Shown here: positions 9,264 through 21,682 of the stretch, piece by piece | Layout of the letters: each line of letters opens with the position of its first letter | Numbering within the stretch: position 1 is the first letter of the stretch | Origin: Alkalibacillus haloalkaliphilus | GTDB taxonomy: Bacteria > Bacillota > Bacilli > Bacillales > Alkalibacillaceae | Direction of reading: 5' to 3' | Assembly (NCBI RefSeq): GCF_007991275.1 | Contig: NZ_BJYA01000015.1 | Location: 1-64,000, forward strand | DNA length: 64,000 nucleotides | Position numbers and translations under genes: made by a program | Notes under the pieces: generated by a model | What the model saw: only the letters and a program-made list of their open reading frames with translations | What the model was told of the DNA's origin: nothing | The model's database searches: none

Positions 9264-9983
9264 ATGGCTGGTCATTCAAAATGGCATAATATTAGACATA
9301 AAAAGAATGCGAAAGATGCTAAACGTGGCAAACTGTTCATGAAGTTGGCTAAAGAAATTTATGTGGCAGCCAAACAAGGTGGTGCAGATCTAGAAACTAA
9401 TGCCGCATTAAGATTGGCTGTTGATAAAGCTAAATCAAATAATATGCCTAATGAAAATATAGAACGTGCGATTAAGAAAGCAACAGGCAATCTTGAAGGT
9501 GAAAATTACGAAGAATTCACTTACGAAGGATATGGTCCTGGTGGGGTCGCCGTTATGGTTGATGTATTAACCGATAATAAAAACCGTACAGCATCAGAAG
9601 TCCGTCATGCTTTTAATAAAAACAATGGTAACTTAGGTGAAAACGGCTGTGTCTCATTTATGTTCCACCGAAAAGGGTATATCGTAATTGAACGATCTAA
9701 TATTGAAGTGGATGAAGATGAGTTCATGCTAGAGGCAGTTGAAGCTGGCTGTGAGGAAATTGAATCAAATGAAGAAGTATTTGAGCTATTTACAGACCCA
9801 ACCGACTTCGAATCAGTGCGTAACACACTAACACAACAATATACAACCGCAGCTGCAGAATTAACGATGGTTGCTGATAATTACACACCCGTTAGTGATG
9901 AACACAGAGAAGATATGGAAAAATTAATTGATATGCTAGAAGATCTAGAAGATGTACAAGAGGTTCACCACAATATGCAATAA
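9264..9983 (+). CDS. yebC: YebC/PmpR family regulatory protein
   Basis: The 239-residue protein has the typical opening [22 protein letters not shown] and the three-domain TACO1/YebC layout. Family members have been described as DNA-binding regulators and, more recently, as ribosome-associated factors that help translate difficult peptide motifs. This copy corresponds to B. subtilis YrbC by position. The bofC and csbX genes that follow in B. subtilis are absent; ruvA comes next after a terminator. Confidence 0.93.
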   Translation: MAGHSKWHNIRHKKNAKDAKRGKLFMKLAKEIYVAAKQGGADLETNAALRLAVDKAKSNNMPNENIERAIKKATGNLEGENYEEFTYEGYGPGGVAVMVDVLTDNKNRTASEVRHAFNKNNGNLGENGCVSFMFHRKGYIVIERSNIEVDEDEFMLEAVEAGCEEIESNEEVFELFTDPTDFESVRNTLTQQYTTAAAELTMVADNYTPVSDEHREDMEKLIDMLEDLEDVQEVHHNMQ

Positions 9984-10002
9984 GGTTTTATAAGATTGTC
10001 TA

Positions 10003-10032
10003 AGCCCTCCTCAACTTGGGGAGGTTTTTTCT
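10003..10032 (+). terminator. Terminator after yebC
   Basis: A short GC-rich stem (CCCTCC with GGGAGG around the loop) is followed by six T residues. Confidence 0.85.
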
Positions 10033-10121
10033 GTTTTAGTATTATGAAATTAAGGACGAATGAATGAAGTCATGTTAAACTGATAAAGAGAACGTTTGTT
10101 CATAAAAGTAGGGGGAACACT

Positions 10122-10730
10122 ATGTATTCATATATTGAAGGTGAACTTAAAAGTGTAACAGAAGATTATATTGTCATTGATATTTCAGGTATTGGTTATG
10201 AAATTTGGTGCCCTAACCCGTTAAGGTTCCAAACAAAAATAGAAGAGATTGTTAAAGTTTATACATATTTTTACGTTAGAGAAGATACACAGATGCTATA
10301 TGGATTTAAGCTTAGTGAAGAAAAAGATCTATTCAAAAAGTTATTAAATGTTTCAGGGATTGGACCGAAAAATGCATTAAGCATTGTAAGTCAAACGTCT
10401 GTACAAGATTTCGCTAAAGCTATTGAGCAAGAAAATGATGCTTATTTAACGAAGTTTCCAGGTGTTGGTAAGAAAACAGCGCGTCAAATGATTTTAGATT
10501 TAAAAGGAAAAGTAGACGAGTGGATGCAAGTTAAATCGGATGATCTTTTAACAATAGAAACTGAAATTACACCGAGTAATCATCACCTTTATGATGAAGC
10601 GGTAGAGGCATTGTTAACTTTAGGTTATACGAAGAGAGAATTAGATAAGATTGCACCTCAACTAAAAGCACATCAAAGTAACTCAACTGACGACCTTGTC
10701 AAACACGGTCTTCAATTATTAATGCGTTAA
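10122..10730 (+). CDS. ruvA: Holliday junction branch migration protein RuvA
   Basis: The 202-residue protein has an OB-fold N-terminus ([20 protein letters not shown]), two helix-hairpin-helix motifs ([13 protein letters not shown] and [12 protein letters not shown]) and a C-terminal domain that contacts RuvB. RuvA tetramers bind four-way junctions and load the RuvB motor. ruvB starts 13 nt downstream. The ribosome-binding site is AGGGGGAA. Confidence 0.98.
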   Translation: MYSYIEGELKSVTEDYIVIDISGIGYEIWCPNPLRFQTKIEEIVKVYTYFYVREDTQMLYGFKLSEEKDLFKKLLNVSGIGPKNALSIVSQTSVQDFAKAIEQENDAYLTKFPGVGKKTARQMILDLKGKVDEWMQVKSDDLLTIETEITPSNHHLYDEAVEALLTLGYTKRELDKIAPQLKAHQSNSTDDLVKHGLQLLMR

Positions 10731-10743
10731 GGGTGAGTATAAA

Positions 10744-11745
10744 ATGGATGAAAGAATGGTTTCAAGTGAAGCACAATGGGAAGACTCTCAAGTAGAGCAA
10801 AGTTTACGTCCGTCTAACTTAGCTCAATATATAGGTCAAGACAAAACGAAAGAGAACCTAAAAATATTCATTGAAGCAGCTAAAATGCGTGAAGAACCAC
10901 TGGATCACGTATTACTTTACGGACCACCAGGACTTGGTAAAACGACTTTAGCTTCAATTATCGCAGAAGAGATGGGAGTGCAGTTTCGAACGACATCAGG
11001 GCCTGCTATTGAACGTGCAGGTGATTTAGCTGCCATTCTATCTTCTCTGGAAGCGGGCGATGTATTGTTTATCGATGAGATTCACCGTTTACCAAGGTCT
11101 GTTGAAGAAATTTTATATCCAGCTATGGAAGATTTCGTTTTAGACATAGTCATCGGACAAGGTGATGCTGCAAGGTCAGTAAGACTTGAACTGCCACCAT
11201 TCACATTAGTAGGAGCAACAACGAGAGCAGGCTTATTGTCAGCGCCATTACGAGATCGGTTCGGCGTCTTGAGTCGGCTGGAGTTTTATAATGAGACAGA
11301 TTTATGTTCAATTATTCACCGAACTGCGAATGTATTTGATTACGAAATTGATCAAGAAGCGGCTACAGAGATCGCCTCAAGGTCAAGAGGTACACCTCGT
11401 ATAGCCAATCGTTTACTTAAAAGAGTGAGAGATTTATCACAAGTAAATCGAGAAAAGACGATTACATTTAACAGTGCTCAAAAGGCACTTAAGATGTTAC
11501 AAGTAGATGCATCTGGTTTAGATCACATTGATCATAAATATTTGCTCAGTATTATAGATCAATTTAAAGGTGGACCAGTCGGGTTAGATACTTTATCTGC
11601 AACAATTGGTGAAGAATCTCAAACGATTGAAGATGTATATGAACCTTTTTTATTACAACAAGGTTATGTACAACGAACACCTAGAGGTCGAGTAGCTACT
11701 CATAAAGCGTATGAACATTTCAAACGGGAGGTTCATGAAACTTGA
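10744..11745 (+). CDS. ruvB: Holliday junction helicase RuvB
   Basis: A 333-residue AAA+ motor. Visible motifs are Walker [10 protein letters not shown], Walker B DEIH, sensor 1 GATTRAG and the arginine-finger region LRDRFG, followed by a winged-helix C-terminus ([14 protein letters not shown]). It drives branch migration with RuvA. Its stop overlaps the start of the next small gene by 4 nt. Confidence 0.98.
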   Translation: MDERMVSSEAQWEDSQVEQSLRPSNLAQYIGQDKTKENLKIFIEAAKMREEPLDHVLLYGPPGLGKTTLASIIAEEMGVQFRTTSGPAIERAGDLAAILSSLEAGDVLFIDEIHRLPRSVEEILYPAMEDFVLDIVIGQGDAARSVRLELPPFTLVGATTRAGLLSAPLRDRFGVLSRLEFYNETDLCSIIHRTANVFDYEIDQEAATEIASRSRGTPRIANRLLKRVRDLSQVNREKTITFNSAQKALKMLQVDASGLDHIDHKYLLSIIDQFKGGPVGLDTLSATIGEESQTIEDVYEPFLLQQGYVQRTPRGRVATHKAYEHFKREVHET

Positions 11746-11942
11746 CTAGTTTAGGAAAGTTATTTATTTTGTTAGGGGTACTTTTTATTATAATCGGTAT
11801 TATTTGGAGTTTTATTGGTAGGTTGCCTGGTGATATTACGTTTAGAACAGGGAACACAACAATCTTCTTTCCAATCGTGACATCAATTGTCGTTAGTATA
11901 ATTTTAAGTGTCCTTTTTATGTTATTTGGTAGGTTTAAATAG
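11742..11942 (+). CDS. DUF2905 small membrane protein
   Basis: The 66-residue protein has two membrane segments (about 5-25 and 42-62) separated by the conserved [19 protein letters not shown] segment that defines DUF2905. Its function is unknown; members commonly sit next to ruvB or queA. It starts at TTG overlapping the ruvB stop, with GGGAGG upstream, so it is translationally coupled. Confidence 0.85.
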   Translation: MTSLGKLFILLGVLFIIIGIIWSFIGRLPGDITFRTGNTTIFFPIVTSIVVSIILSVLFMLFGRFK

Positions 11943-11959
11943 AAGGAAGTGTCGCAACA

Positions 11960-14138
<2,179 letters not shown>

Positions 14139-14155
14139 AAAGGAGGTTGTAATAG

Positions 14156-14413
14156 ATGGATTTACTAATGACGTTAATGCCAATCCTTTTATTTGTACTA
14201 TTGTTTTGGGCTATTTTAATTCGTCCGCAACAAAAGCGTCAAAAGCAAATTACAGAGATGCAAAATAACCTACAAAAAGGTGATGAAATTATCACTATTG
14301 GCGGTATGCATGGTACTGTGCATGCGCTAGATGAAGGTACAGTAGTGTTAGAGGTCAATGAAGGACAGAAGCTTACATACGATCGTACCTCAGTTCGTGA
14401 AAAGAAAGCATAA
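14156..14413 (+). CDS. yajC: Preprotein translocase subunit YajC
   Basis: The 85-residue protein has one N-terminal membrane segment (about residues 5-23) followed by the conserved RPQQKRQKQ...GDEIITIGGMHG region. YajC associates with SecDF at the Sec translocon; secDF is 5 kb downstream. It ends the queA-tgt-yajC operon. A GAAAGGAGG ribosome-binding site precedes the ATG. Confidence 0.95.
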   Translation: MDLLMTLMPILLFVLLFWAILIRPQQKRQKQITEMQNNLQKGDEIITIGGMHGTVHALDEGTVVLEVNEGQKLTYDRTSVREKKA

Positions 14414-14415
14414 TG

Positions 14416-14448
14416 AAAAACAGGTTGGATATTCCAACCTGTTTTTTT
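14416..14448 (+). terminator. Terminator after yajC
   Basis: AAACAGGTTGGA pairs with TCCAACCTGTTT around a TAT loop and is followed by T residues. Confidence 0.93.
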
Positions 14449-14474
14449 ATCTTTAAAGTTAGTTTTTAAAATTC

Positions 14475-14780
14475 GGCTCTATACTAAATATGGTGGTGTC
14501 CATTATCACAATCATTAAATAAAGCATCTATTACAGAATAAAGAGCACAAAACCCTTTTTGTGTTAGGTGAGCTATACTAAGCGGAATCAAAATGCGTAG
14601 ACTCCAGCGGGAACAGCACGTGTCTCGAGACCCCACAGGCCCCGTTCTTTGGGCCGAGGAGGCTTGAGCCGTGCCCGCGGAAAGCGAAGCATTTTGATGT
14701 AGCGATGTTAAATATATTCGTTAAAAGGATAACAAGTGGATGGTGTAAATTTTTACACCTCCACATTTGTAAATAGAATC
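14475..14780. mobile_element. 306-bp non-autonomous ISL3-like element (copy A)
   Basis: The left end GGCTCTATACTAAATATGG and the reverse complement of the right end GATTCTATTTACAAATGTGG form imperfect terminal inverted repeats resembling ISL3-family ends. There is no transposase. The interior has a segment shared with the element at 50532-51321 (from ACAATCAT at 14508 onward) and a GC-rich hairpin repeat at 14585-14699. No clear target duplication was found. The right end stops 4 bp before the stop codon of yrzE. This explains the whole gene-free stretch between yajC and yrzE. Confidence 0.7.
14585..14699. repeat. GC-rich structured repeat, copy 1
   Basis: A roughly 115-bp hairpin element closed by ATCAAAATGC and GCATTTTGAT. 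An inner pairing joins GCGGG...GCACG to CGTGCCCGC, and further stems carry ACCCCACAGGCCCC and GGGCCGAGGAGG. It is nearly identical to copies at 31722-31836 and 51125-51239. The minus-strand open reading frame across it (14578-14766) is a by-product of the repeat. Confidence 0.85.
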
Positions 14781-14784
14781 TCTT

Positions 14785-15165
14785 TTAATATGCTTCACTT
14801 CTTCTTTGCATATTGACACCTAAAATACTACCCGTAACTGTAGCTACGATGAATATTAAGAAATATAAAATTTGATAGCTTTGGATCCATGAATCATGTG
14901 CCAAAAATTGATAAAGCATAATCCCTACAACATAAATGATACCAACTATAGCACCTGTCACCCAACCTTTATGAACTGTCATCCTGCCAGATATAAACCC
15001 ACCAATTAGCATAATGACAATGCTAGTAATAAAAGTGACCCATTGAAGTGTACTAGTCGCCATCCAATCGAAATTAATAAATAAAGCAAATACTAAACTT
15101 GCAACTAACATAAGTACTAGAATGGCTGTTAATCCGTAAAAAGTTGCTTTAAGACGCTCATTCAT
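14785..15165 (-). CDS. yrzE: TIGR04086-family membrane protein (YrzE)
   Basis: The 126-residue protein has four predicted membrane segments and a short C-terminal NMQRRSEAY tail. It corresponds by position to B. subtilis yrzE, which also follows yajC; no function is established. I chose ATG 15165 (MNERLKATFYG), which has AAAGGGGGA 7 nt upstream on the minus strand, over the upstream TTG. An IS-derived repeat ends immediately beyond its stop codon and no terminator is seen. Confidence 0.82.
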   Translation of the reverse strand: MNERLKATFYGLTAILVLMLVASLVFALFINFDWMATSTLQWVTFITSIVIMLIGGFISGRMTVHKGWVTGAIVGIIYVVGIMLYQFLAHDSWIQSYQILYFLIFIVATVTGSILGVNMQRRSEAY

Positions 15166-15316
15166 AAAAAAATCCCCCTTTAACAATTTGTGCCTAACTA
15201 CTTAAACCAAGGCATAAGCTGTCCATTGTTGTCCTATTGGTATAAAACTATGCATGTTTCTAATGAAAAAGACGTATTTATTTTATAAGGACAGAAAGTT
15301 AAAAGGGGAAATGAAC

Positions 15317-16597
15317 ATGGAAGCGATCATCGCCATTACAGTGTTTGCAATAAGTTACGTCTTTTTATTACTTGATCAGATTAATCGAGCATTAGTCGCT
15401 TTATGTGGCGCTGCTATTCTAGTTGTACTTGGGATATTTTCAGTTGATAGTGCATTAACAACCTATGTGGATTGGAGCACAATAGTATTACTATTTTCAA
15501 TGATGGTATTAATTACGATTACTCAAAGAACAGGCGTGTTTGAGTTTATTGCATTATGGATGATACAAAGAGTGGATGGAAGGCCTATACCGTTGTTTTT
15601 CTGGGTAGGTGTATTCACTGCAGTTGGTTCAGCTTTATTAGACAATGTTACGACCGTGTTGTTATTTGTACCAGTTCTCCTACACATGATCAAAAAATTA
15701 AACTTACCAGCTTTTCCGTATCTTGTTATGGTGATTATCACCTCTAATGTTGGTGGAACAGCGACGATGATTGGAGACCCACCAAATATTATGATTGGAC
15801 AAGCTGTTGAACATTTAACATTTATGTCTTTCATTATCCATTTAACTCCTGTAGTCATTGTTATTTTTGCTATTACTATGGTTCTATTAATTCTTATGTT
15901 TGGAAGAACGCTATCGAAGGCAGGCGAACAGCGAAGTGATGAGGCAATAAACTTAGACCCAAATGCTGCATTGAAGAAATCACCACTACTTTACCAATCT
16001 TTAACGGTACTTGTTCTTACGATTCTAGGGTTTCTTCTCCATGGGTTTATTCATGTTGAGTTAACTACAGTAGCTTTAGCTGGAGCGTTAATTCTTTTAC
16101 TTCTATCGCAAAAATACGCCGATTGTGAACAAATTTTTGCGAAAGTAGAATGGACGACTTTATTCTTTTTTATCGGCCTATTCGTCTTAGTAGGTGGGTT
16201 AGAACAAACTGGTATAATAGATCAAATTGCGATGTCGTTCATTACGTTAACTGAAGGCGATACTGTAAAGTCATCATTTATCATTTTGTGGTCTGCGGGG
16301 CTATTATCAGGGTTTCTAGATAATATTCCTTATGTCGCATCAATGATTCCGATTTTGTTTGAGCTTGAGGAATTTGGAATGACGGCGACTGATCCAATGT
16401 GGTGGGCACTTGCCTTAGGAGCATGTTTAGGTGGGAATGGTACGCTACTTGGTGCTTCTGCTAACGTTGTCGTTGCAGGGATTGCGAGTACAAACGGAGT
16501 GAAAATCCCTTTCGTCCGATTTATGTTATATGGTTTATTCATAGTTGTTGTGTCACTTATTATTGCGACAATCTATATGGCAATCCGTTATTTCTAA
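15317..16597 (+). CDS. ArsB/NhaD-type ion transporter of the IT superfamily
   Basis: The roughly 426-residue protein has about 11-12 membrane segments. Two re-entrant loop signatures of the ion-transporter superfamily are visible: GGTATMIGDPPNIMIG and GGNGTLLGASANVVVAG. Family members export Na+ (NhaD), arsenite (ArsB) or organic anions; the substrate is not certain. The halophilic context makes a Na+/H+ role plausible but unproven. ATG 15317 is 8 nt after AAAGGGG; upstream in-frame starts lack a site. It interrupts the yrzE-DUF421 gene order seen in B. subtilis. Confidence 0.83.
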   Translation: MEAIIAITVFAISYVFLLLDQINRALVALCGAAILVVLGIFSVDSALTTYVDWSTIVLLFSMMVLITITQRTGVFEFIALWMIQRVDGRPIPLFFWVGVFTAVGSALLDNVTTVLLFVPVLLHMIKKLNLPAFPYLVMVIITSNVGGTATMIGDPPNIMIGQAVEHLTFMSFIIHLTPVVIVIFAITMVLLILMFGRTLSKAGEQRSDEAINLDPNAALKKSPLLYQSLTVLVLTILGFLLHGFIHVELTTVALAGALILLLLSQKYADCEQIFAKVEWTTLFFFIGLFVLVGGLEQTGIIDQIAMSFITLTEGDTVKSSFIILWSAGLLSGFLDNIPYVASMIPILFELEEFGMTATDPMWWALALGACLGGNGTLLGASANVVVAGIASTNGVKIPFVRFMLYGLFIVVVSLIIATIYMAIRYF

Positions 16598-16670
16598 AGG
16601 CTAGTTAAACCGTATAAATTGAACTATATAGCAAATGCTAAAGGCGAATATATCAACGGAGATGGACAAT

Positions 16671-17318
16671 ATGGATGAACTAATAAACTTGATTGTTCGC
16701 ACAGCAGGGGTTTATATAGCGATTTATGCGGTTTTTCGTTTAATGGGTAAACGTGAGATCGGTGAGTTAAGTATTATGGATTTAATTGTATTTATTATGA
16801 TGGCTGAAGTTGGGGTTCTTTCTATTGAACAAACGGAAGAATCCTTCTTTTTATTGTTAACACCGATCTTTGTATTATTAATTATTCAAAGGTTAACAGC
16901 TGAGGTTTCTTTTAGAAGTAATAAGGCGAGAATGCTTCTTGATGGCACACCATCAATTATCGTTCGAAACGGGGAAATTGATGAAAAAGAAATGAAGAGG
17001 CAGCGATATAACATGGACGACCTTCTCGTGCAATTGAGGCAGCAAGGGGCGTTACAGTTAAAAGAAGTAGAGCTTGCCGTATTAGAAACAAATGGCAAGC
17101 TCTCAGTATTTCAGAAGAAAGATAATCCTTTAAATTATTTTGATCCAATTATTGTTGATGGTGAATTTCAAGAGGAAGCTTTAAAACAACAAGGAACTAC
17201 ACAAGAACAAGTAATAAATAAACTGGAAAGCTATGGTGTAAACGATATTACAAAAGTGTCTGTTGCCCAAATGCATGAAGATGGATCAATTTTTGTAGAC
17301 TTTAAGAAGCTCAATTAA
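16671..17318 (+). CDS. DUF421 membrane protein (YetF family)
   Basis: The protein has three N-terminal membrane segments followed by a cytosolic DUF421 domain with the conserved LMGKREIGELSIMDLIVFIMMAEV motif. In Bacillus this family includes YrbG at this locus, and YetF, a phosphatidylserine decarboxylase active on phospholipids; activity of this copy is inferred only. ATG 16671 has GGAG at 16658-16661. Its 3' end overlaps the convergent spoVB by 4 nt. Confidence 0.85.
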   Translation: MDELINLIVRTAGVYIAIYAVFRLMGKREIGELSIMDLIVFIMMAEVGVLSIEQTEESFFLLLTPIFVLLIIQRLTAEVSFRSNKARMLLDGTPSIIVRNGEIDEKEMKRQRYNMDDLLVQLRQQGALQLKEVELAVLETNGKLSVFQKKDNPLNYFDPIIVDGEFQEEALKQQGTTQEQVINKLESYGVNDITKVSVAQMHEDGSIFVDFKKLN

Positions 17319-18856
17319 AACCGGCCTTGTTTAAGCTGTTCCCATTCGTCTTTTGATACAATTTTAAACAGGAATAAGCCAACGATATATATAAATATTA
17401 GAGTTGTGATAATAAGTATTGTAGAGATTAATGCACTGCCAGTTATAAGGATCGACTCAATTTTAGTCCCCATAATGTAAACTAGAATAACTAATGTAAT
17501 CATTCTAAGCGAAAGCCAAAACGGCATTCTAAATTTGATCAGTTTATAAAGTGTGATGAAGTGTAATAAGGTGACGACAAGTACGCCAACAACAATAGAA
17601 ATTACAACACCATCAATCCCGAAAGAGGGTTTTGTAGCTAGTAACCATAAGACAGCAAGTTTTACGACAGCTCCAATTAAACTGTTAACCATAGCGTGTT
17701 TCGCATAGTCTAGTGCTTGTAAAGCGGCTTGTAGTGGTGCTTGGAAATATAGTAATAAGAAAAAAGGTGCCATAAACATTAAAAACTTAGCACCATTGTC
17801 ATTGCCATACATGAGCTGCAAAATGACAGGAGCTAATAGTAGAAAGATGATCGTCGCAATACCACCTGAAGCAAATGACAGACGTAAAGCTTGTCTTATT
17901 CGGTAGTGTACAGTTTGATAATGTTTTAAAGCATTCGCTTCACTTATTGAAGGAATGAGAGCTACCGATAGAGAATGTGTTATAAAAGTCGGCAAAAGGA
18001 GTAAAGGTAGTACGTAACCCGCTAGCTGACCATATAGTTTAGTACTTTCTGATATCGTATAACCGGCAATAATTAAACTTTGTGAGACTAGAATCGGCTC
18101 TAAGAAATATGTTGTTGAGCCGATCAAACGTGTTCCTGCTGTAGGAAGTGCAATGTGTAAAATACTATTAAGAGTAGAACGCATTTTTTTAAACCCTTTG
18201 TGAACTGTAAGGTCAATAATGGATTTTTTATGCTTTTTGAAACAGTAATACATATAAAATAGTGACACAAGTTCACCAATTACGATTGAAACCATAGCCC
18301 CAGCTGCAGCATGGGTAATGCCATAAGGTAGCATCATCTTAACAATAATAACAACAAAGACGATCCTAACTACTTGTTCAATCACTTGTGAGGTAGCTTG
18401 TGGCTTCATGTTTTGTAGCCCTTGGAAGTAACCTCTTAAAACTGATGAGATTGCTATGATTATTATAATTGGGCTAATCATCAACATTGGTAAATAAGTA
18501 CGGTCATCCAAGATTAAATAGTTAGACACGAAAGGTGCTGCAGTTATAAAAAGGGTTGTTAAAACTAAACTTAAAGAAATGGTAATGGTAAAGGACAACT
18601 TTAAAATTTGATTAATCTTTTGTTTATTGTTTTCTGTATTCGCTTCTGCAACTAGTTTGGAAACGGCTACGGGAATTCCAATTTGAGATAACGTAATCAT
18701 GAGAAATAAGGCAGGTAAAGTTAACATGTAAATGCCAATTCCTTCTTCTCCTAACAATCTAGCTAACACAATACGATTTACGAAACCGAGTAAACGACTG
18801 ATCATCCCTGCGATTATTAATATAATGGCGCCTTTAATAAAAGTCTGCTTAGACAA
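17315..18856 (-). CDS. spoVB: SpoVB, stage V sporulation lipid II flippase-like protein
   Basis: The 513-residue MOP-superfamily protein has about 14 membrane segments and the family N-terminus KGAIILIIAGMISRLLGFVNR. B. subtilis SpoVB (518 residues) is required for spore cortex synthesis and is related to the lipid II flippase MurJ. It starts at TTG with AAGGTAGGT upstream, and is transcribed opposite to its neighbours, converging on the DUF421 gene and diverging from comN. Confidence 0.92.
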   Translation of the reverse strand: MSKQTFIKGAIILIIAGMISRLLGFVNRIVLARLLGEEGIGIYMLTLPALFLMITLSQIGIPVAVSKLVAEANTENNKQKINQILKLSFTITISLSLVLTTLFITAAPFVSNYLILDDRTYLPMLMISPIIIIIAISSVLRGYFQGLQNMKPQATSQVIEQVVRIVFVVIIVKMMLPYGITHAAAGAMVSIVIGELVSLFYMYYCFKKHKKSIIDLTVHKGFKKMRSTLNSILHIALPTAGTRLIGSTTYFLEPILVSQSLIIAGYTISESTKLYGQLAGYVLPLLLLPTFITHSLSVALIPSISEANALKHYQTVHYRIRQALRLSFASGGIATIIFLLLAPVILQLMYGNDNGAKFLMFMAPFFLLLYFQAPLQAALQALDYAKHAMVNSLIGAVVKLAVLWLLATKPSFGIDGVVISIVVGVLVVTLLHFITLYKLIKFRMPFWLSLRMITLVILVYIMGTKIESILITGSALISTILIITTLIFIYIVGLFLFKIVSKDEWEQLKQGRF

Positions 18857-19055
18857 TTTGAATACCTACCTTCTCAAAAGGGTGAAATTTCGGTACAATA
18901 ATTTATATGCTTGTCTTAGTGCAAGTCATGATAAAAGATTAAAAGTTTGTATGATGAAATAAAGAGTTATTTAAAAGATTGATTGTTGAATAAAATGAAG
19001 CGCTTCTGTTAAGAAAGAGGAGTCATACGAAGCTGCCATTAAAGGGGGATTTTAG

Positions 19056-19370
19056 TTGGAACCGGTTAAAAAGCACGTTGAAGAATGGCGCCCTTACTTG
19101 TATGACGTCATTCAAAGTAAAGTAGATGAATTGCGTCTATTAGGTTATGATCACGTCACACATGATGAAGTATGGAATTGTTTGCAGAAGAAAGTATGGC
19201 GAAAAAGTAATGAAAAAACATTACATCAAGTCGTACAAGATGTATTACATATGAGTGATCGTCTATTTATGAGTTTTTTAACGGTTCAAGTTCAGCAACA
19301 GGACGAAGAGTTATCACAACAAATAGAAGCTTTATCCCAATGGGAACAGGATCATAAAGAAGTGAACTAA
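19056..19370 (+). CDS. comN: ComN, post-transcriptional regulator
   Basis: The 104-residue all-helical protein belongs to the post-transcriptional regulator family (YrzD/ComN). The family core is visible as LRLLGYDHVTHDEVWNCLQKKVW. In B. subtilis ComN promotes accumulation of ComE proteins by acting on comE operon mRNA; the comE locus lies at the other end of this window. TTG 19056 has AAAGGGGGA 8-9 nt upstream. It is located just before secDF, as in B. subtilis. Confidence 0.88.
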   Translation: MEPVKKHVEEWRPYLYDVIQSKVDELRLLGYDHVTHDEVWNCLQKKVWRKSNEKTLHQVVQDVLHMSDRLFMSFLTVQVQQQDEELSQQIEALSQWEQDHKEVN

Positions 19371-19408
19371 ATCCCAACGGTGTCGACTTAAAGGAGGTAA
19401 CAGATAAG

Positions 19409-21679
19409 ATGAAAAGGAAGGGCAGAATTGTCGCCTTTTTCCTAATTGTTTTACTCTTAGGAGGATTAATTGGTACGACAACCAATTCAATAACGAAAGA
19501 TATTACATTAGGTTTAGATTTGCAAGGTGGCTTTGAAGTTTTATACGAAGTTGAACCATTAAGTGAGAATCAAGAAGTTAACGATCATATGCTCGATGCA
19601 GTTGTTCAAAGCTTATATGAAAGAGTTGACGTATTAGGGGTTAATGAACCTTCTATTGATATAGAAGGTGATGATCGAATACGTGTTCAACTAGCAGGTG
19701 TTACCGATCAAAATGAAGCACGTGAATTGTTATCGACAACCGCTAATCTTTCATTTAGAGGTGTAGATGATGAACTGTTCTTTGATGGGACAGAGCTAGT
19801 CGAAGGAAGTGCTAGACAGAACTTCGATGATATGAACCAACCAATTGTAACAATGGAGACGAAACGTAACTTTGAAGAAAGTGATTATGAGAATTTCCAT
19901 GAAGTTACACAAGATGTTTCGCAATTGCCAGAAGGCGATAATTTATTAGTTATTTGGTTAGATTATGAAGAAGGTGATTCATTCCAAGAAGAGGTAGGAA
20001 GTGATGATCCCAAATTTATTTCTGCACCACGTGTGCAAAATCCAATTGCTAGTACAAACGTTATGATTGAAGGTCAGTTTACTGTAGATGAAGCTAAACA
20101 ATTAGCTGACTTACTTAATGCCGGTTCATTACCAGCTGACTTAAATGAAGTTTACTCTGTAGCGGTTGGTGCTCAGTTTGGTGAACAGGCGTTAGATCAA
20201 ACGGTTTATGCTGGTATTCTAGGTGTCATCTTAATCCTATTATATATTATTAGTTATTATCGTTTCCCAGGATTAGTTTCAGCGGTAACATTAAGTGCTT
20301 ATATTTATTTAATATTACTTGTGTTTGAATCGATTAATGGCGTACTGACATTACCAGGAATCGCAGCACTCGTGCTCGGTGTTGGTATGGCGGTAGACGC
20401 TAATATTATAACCTTTGAACGAATAAAAGAAGAATTAAAGGCAGGTAAGACACTTAAATCCGCCTTTAAAGCAGGTAATAGACGCTCATTGGCGACCATT
20501 TTAGACGCCAACGTTACAACCATCATCGCAGCTACTGTCTTGTTTATATTTGGTACAAGTTCAGTTAAAGGTTTTGCGACGATGTTAATCATTAGTATTG
20601 TCCTAAGCTTTATTACAGCGGTTTACTTAACGCGCTTCCTACTAGGGTTATGGGTTAATAGTAAGGTATTAAACAATAAACCAAAGCTGTTTGGTGTTAA
20701 ACAAGATGAAATTAAAGATATTACGAAAGGTGAAGAAGTTGAACCTCACTTCTTTGGTAAAACATTTGATTTTGTCCAGCACCGTAAGAAGTTCTTTATA
20801 ATATCAGGTGCCTTAATTACGGCTGGAGTTATATTTTTGTCTACAGTTGGTTTAAACTTAGGGATCGACTTTGAAAGTGGTTCACGTGTACAAGTGATGG
20901 CGGATGAATCATTAACAGCTGAAGAAGTAAATGATGAGTTTGGAACACTAGGCTTAGACCCAACGCAAGTAGTCATGGCTGGTGATGAAGATGAAATTGC
21001 GATGGTCCGCTTTGATACAGTACTAGACCAAGATCAAATTGCAGAAGTCAATAATCACTTCACTGATGCCTATGGCAATGAACCAAGTGTCAGCACAGTA
21101 ACACCTAAAATTGGTCAAGAGCTAGCAATGAATGCGATTTATGCTGTATTAATTGCTTCGATAGCGATTATTATTTATGTAACGTTCAGGTTCGAATTAT
21201 TCTTTGCTTTAACAGCGATCTTTGCGTTATTACATGATGCATTCTTTATTTTAGCTTTATTCAGTATCTTCCAGTTTGAGTTTGATATTACAATTATCGC
21301 AGCAATACTTACTATTGTCGGTTATTCAGTTAACGATACCATTGTTACCTATGACCGAATTCGTGAAAACTTACGGATGGAGAAGAAAGTTAAGACATTT
21401 AGTCATTTAGCTGCAATTGTTAATAAGAGTTTAATGCAAACATTAGCACGTAGTTTCAATACGGTAATTACAGTAGTCTTTGCGGCGTTAATGTTATTCA
21501 TTTTCGGTGCACAAGCGATCACCTACTTCGCGTTTGCACTAATTGTCGGTTTACTTGCTGGTACGTACTCATCACTATTCCTTGGTGCACAACTATGGTT
21601 AGTGTGGAGAGGGCGTAACATTGAGAAAAAGCCAGTAGACTTCCAAAAGAAAAAACGTCAAGAAGGACCACAAGTGTAA
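19409..21679 (+). CDS. secDF: SecDF fused protein translocase subunit
   Basis: The 756-residue protein fuses SecD and SecF, each with six membrane segments. SecD begins with a signal-anchor and the ITLGLDLQGGFEVLYEV motif, and has the periplasmic loop and AALVLGVGMAVDANIITFER. SecF begins near residue 450 (LGIDFESGSRVQV) and has the matching SVNDTIVTYDRIRE motif. It uses the ion gradient to improve protein export through SecYEG. A GGAGG site precedes the ATG and a strong terminator follows. Confidence 0.97.
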   Translation: MKRKGRIVAFFLIVLLLGGLIGTTTNSITKDITLGLDLQGGFEVLYEVEPLSENQEVNDHMLDAVVQSLYERVDVLGVNEPSIDIEGDDRIRVQLAGVTDQNEARELLSTTANLSFRGVDDELFFDGTELVEGSARQNFDDMNQPIVTMETKRNFEESDYENFHEVTQDVSQLPEGDNLLVIWLDYEEGDSFQEEVGSDDPKFISAPRVQNPIASTNVMIEGQFTVDEAKQLADLLNAGSLPADLNEVYSVAVGAQFGEQALDQTVYAGILGVILILLYIISYYRFPGLVSAVTLSAYIYLILLVFESINGVLTLPGIAALVLGVGMAVDANIITFERIKEELKAGKTLKSAFKAGNRRSLATILDANVTTIIAATVLFIFGTSSVKGFATMLIISIVLSFITAVYLTRFLLGLWVNSKVLNNKPKLFGVKQDEIKDITKGEEVEPHFFGKTFDFVQHRKKFFIISGALITAGVIFLSTVGLNLGIDFESGSRVQVMADESLTAEEVNDEFGTLGLDPTQVVMAGDEDEIAMVRFDTVLDQDQIAEVNNHFTDAYGNEPSVSTVTPKIGQELAMNAIYAVLIASIAIIIYVTFRFELFFALTAIFALLHDAFFILALFSIFQFEFDITIIAAILTIVGYSVNDTIVTYDRIRENLRMEKKVKTFSHLAAIVNKSLMQTLARSFNTVITVVFAALMLFIFGAQAITYFAFALIVGLLAGTYSSLFLGAQLWLVWRGRNIEKKPVDFQKKKRQEGPQV

Positions 21680-21682
21680 TAA

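Noticed and set aside
14578-14766. Minus-strand frame of 62 residues
   Set aside because: Lies across the GC-rich repeat and recurs wherever that repeat occurs; no ribosome-binding site or domain.
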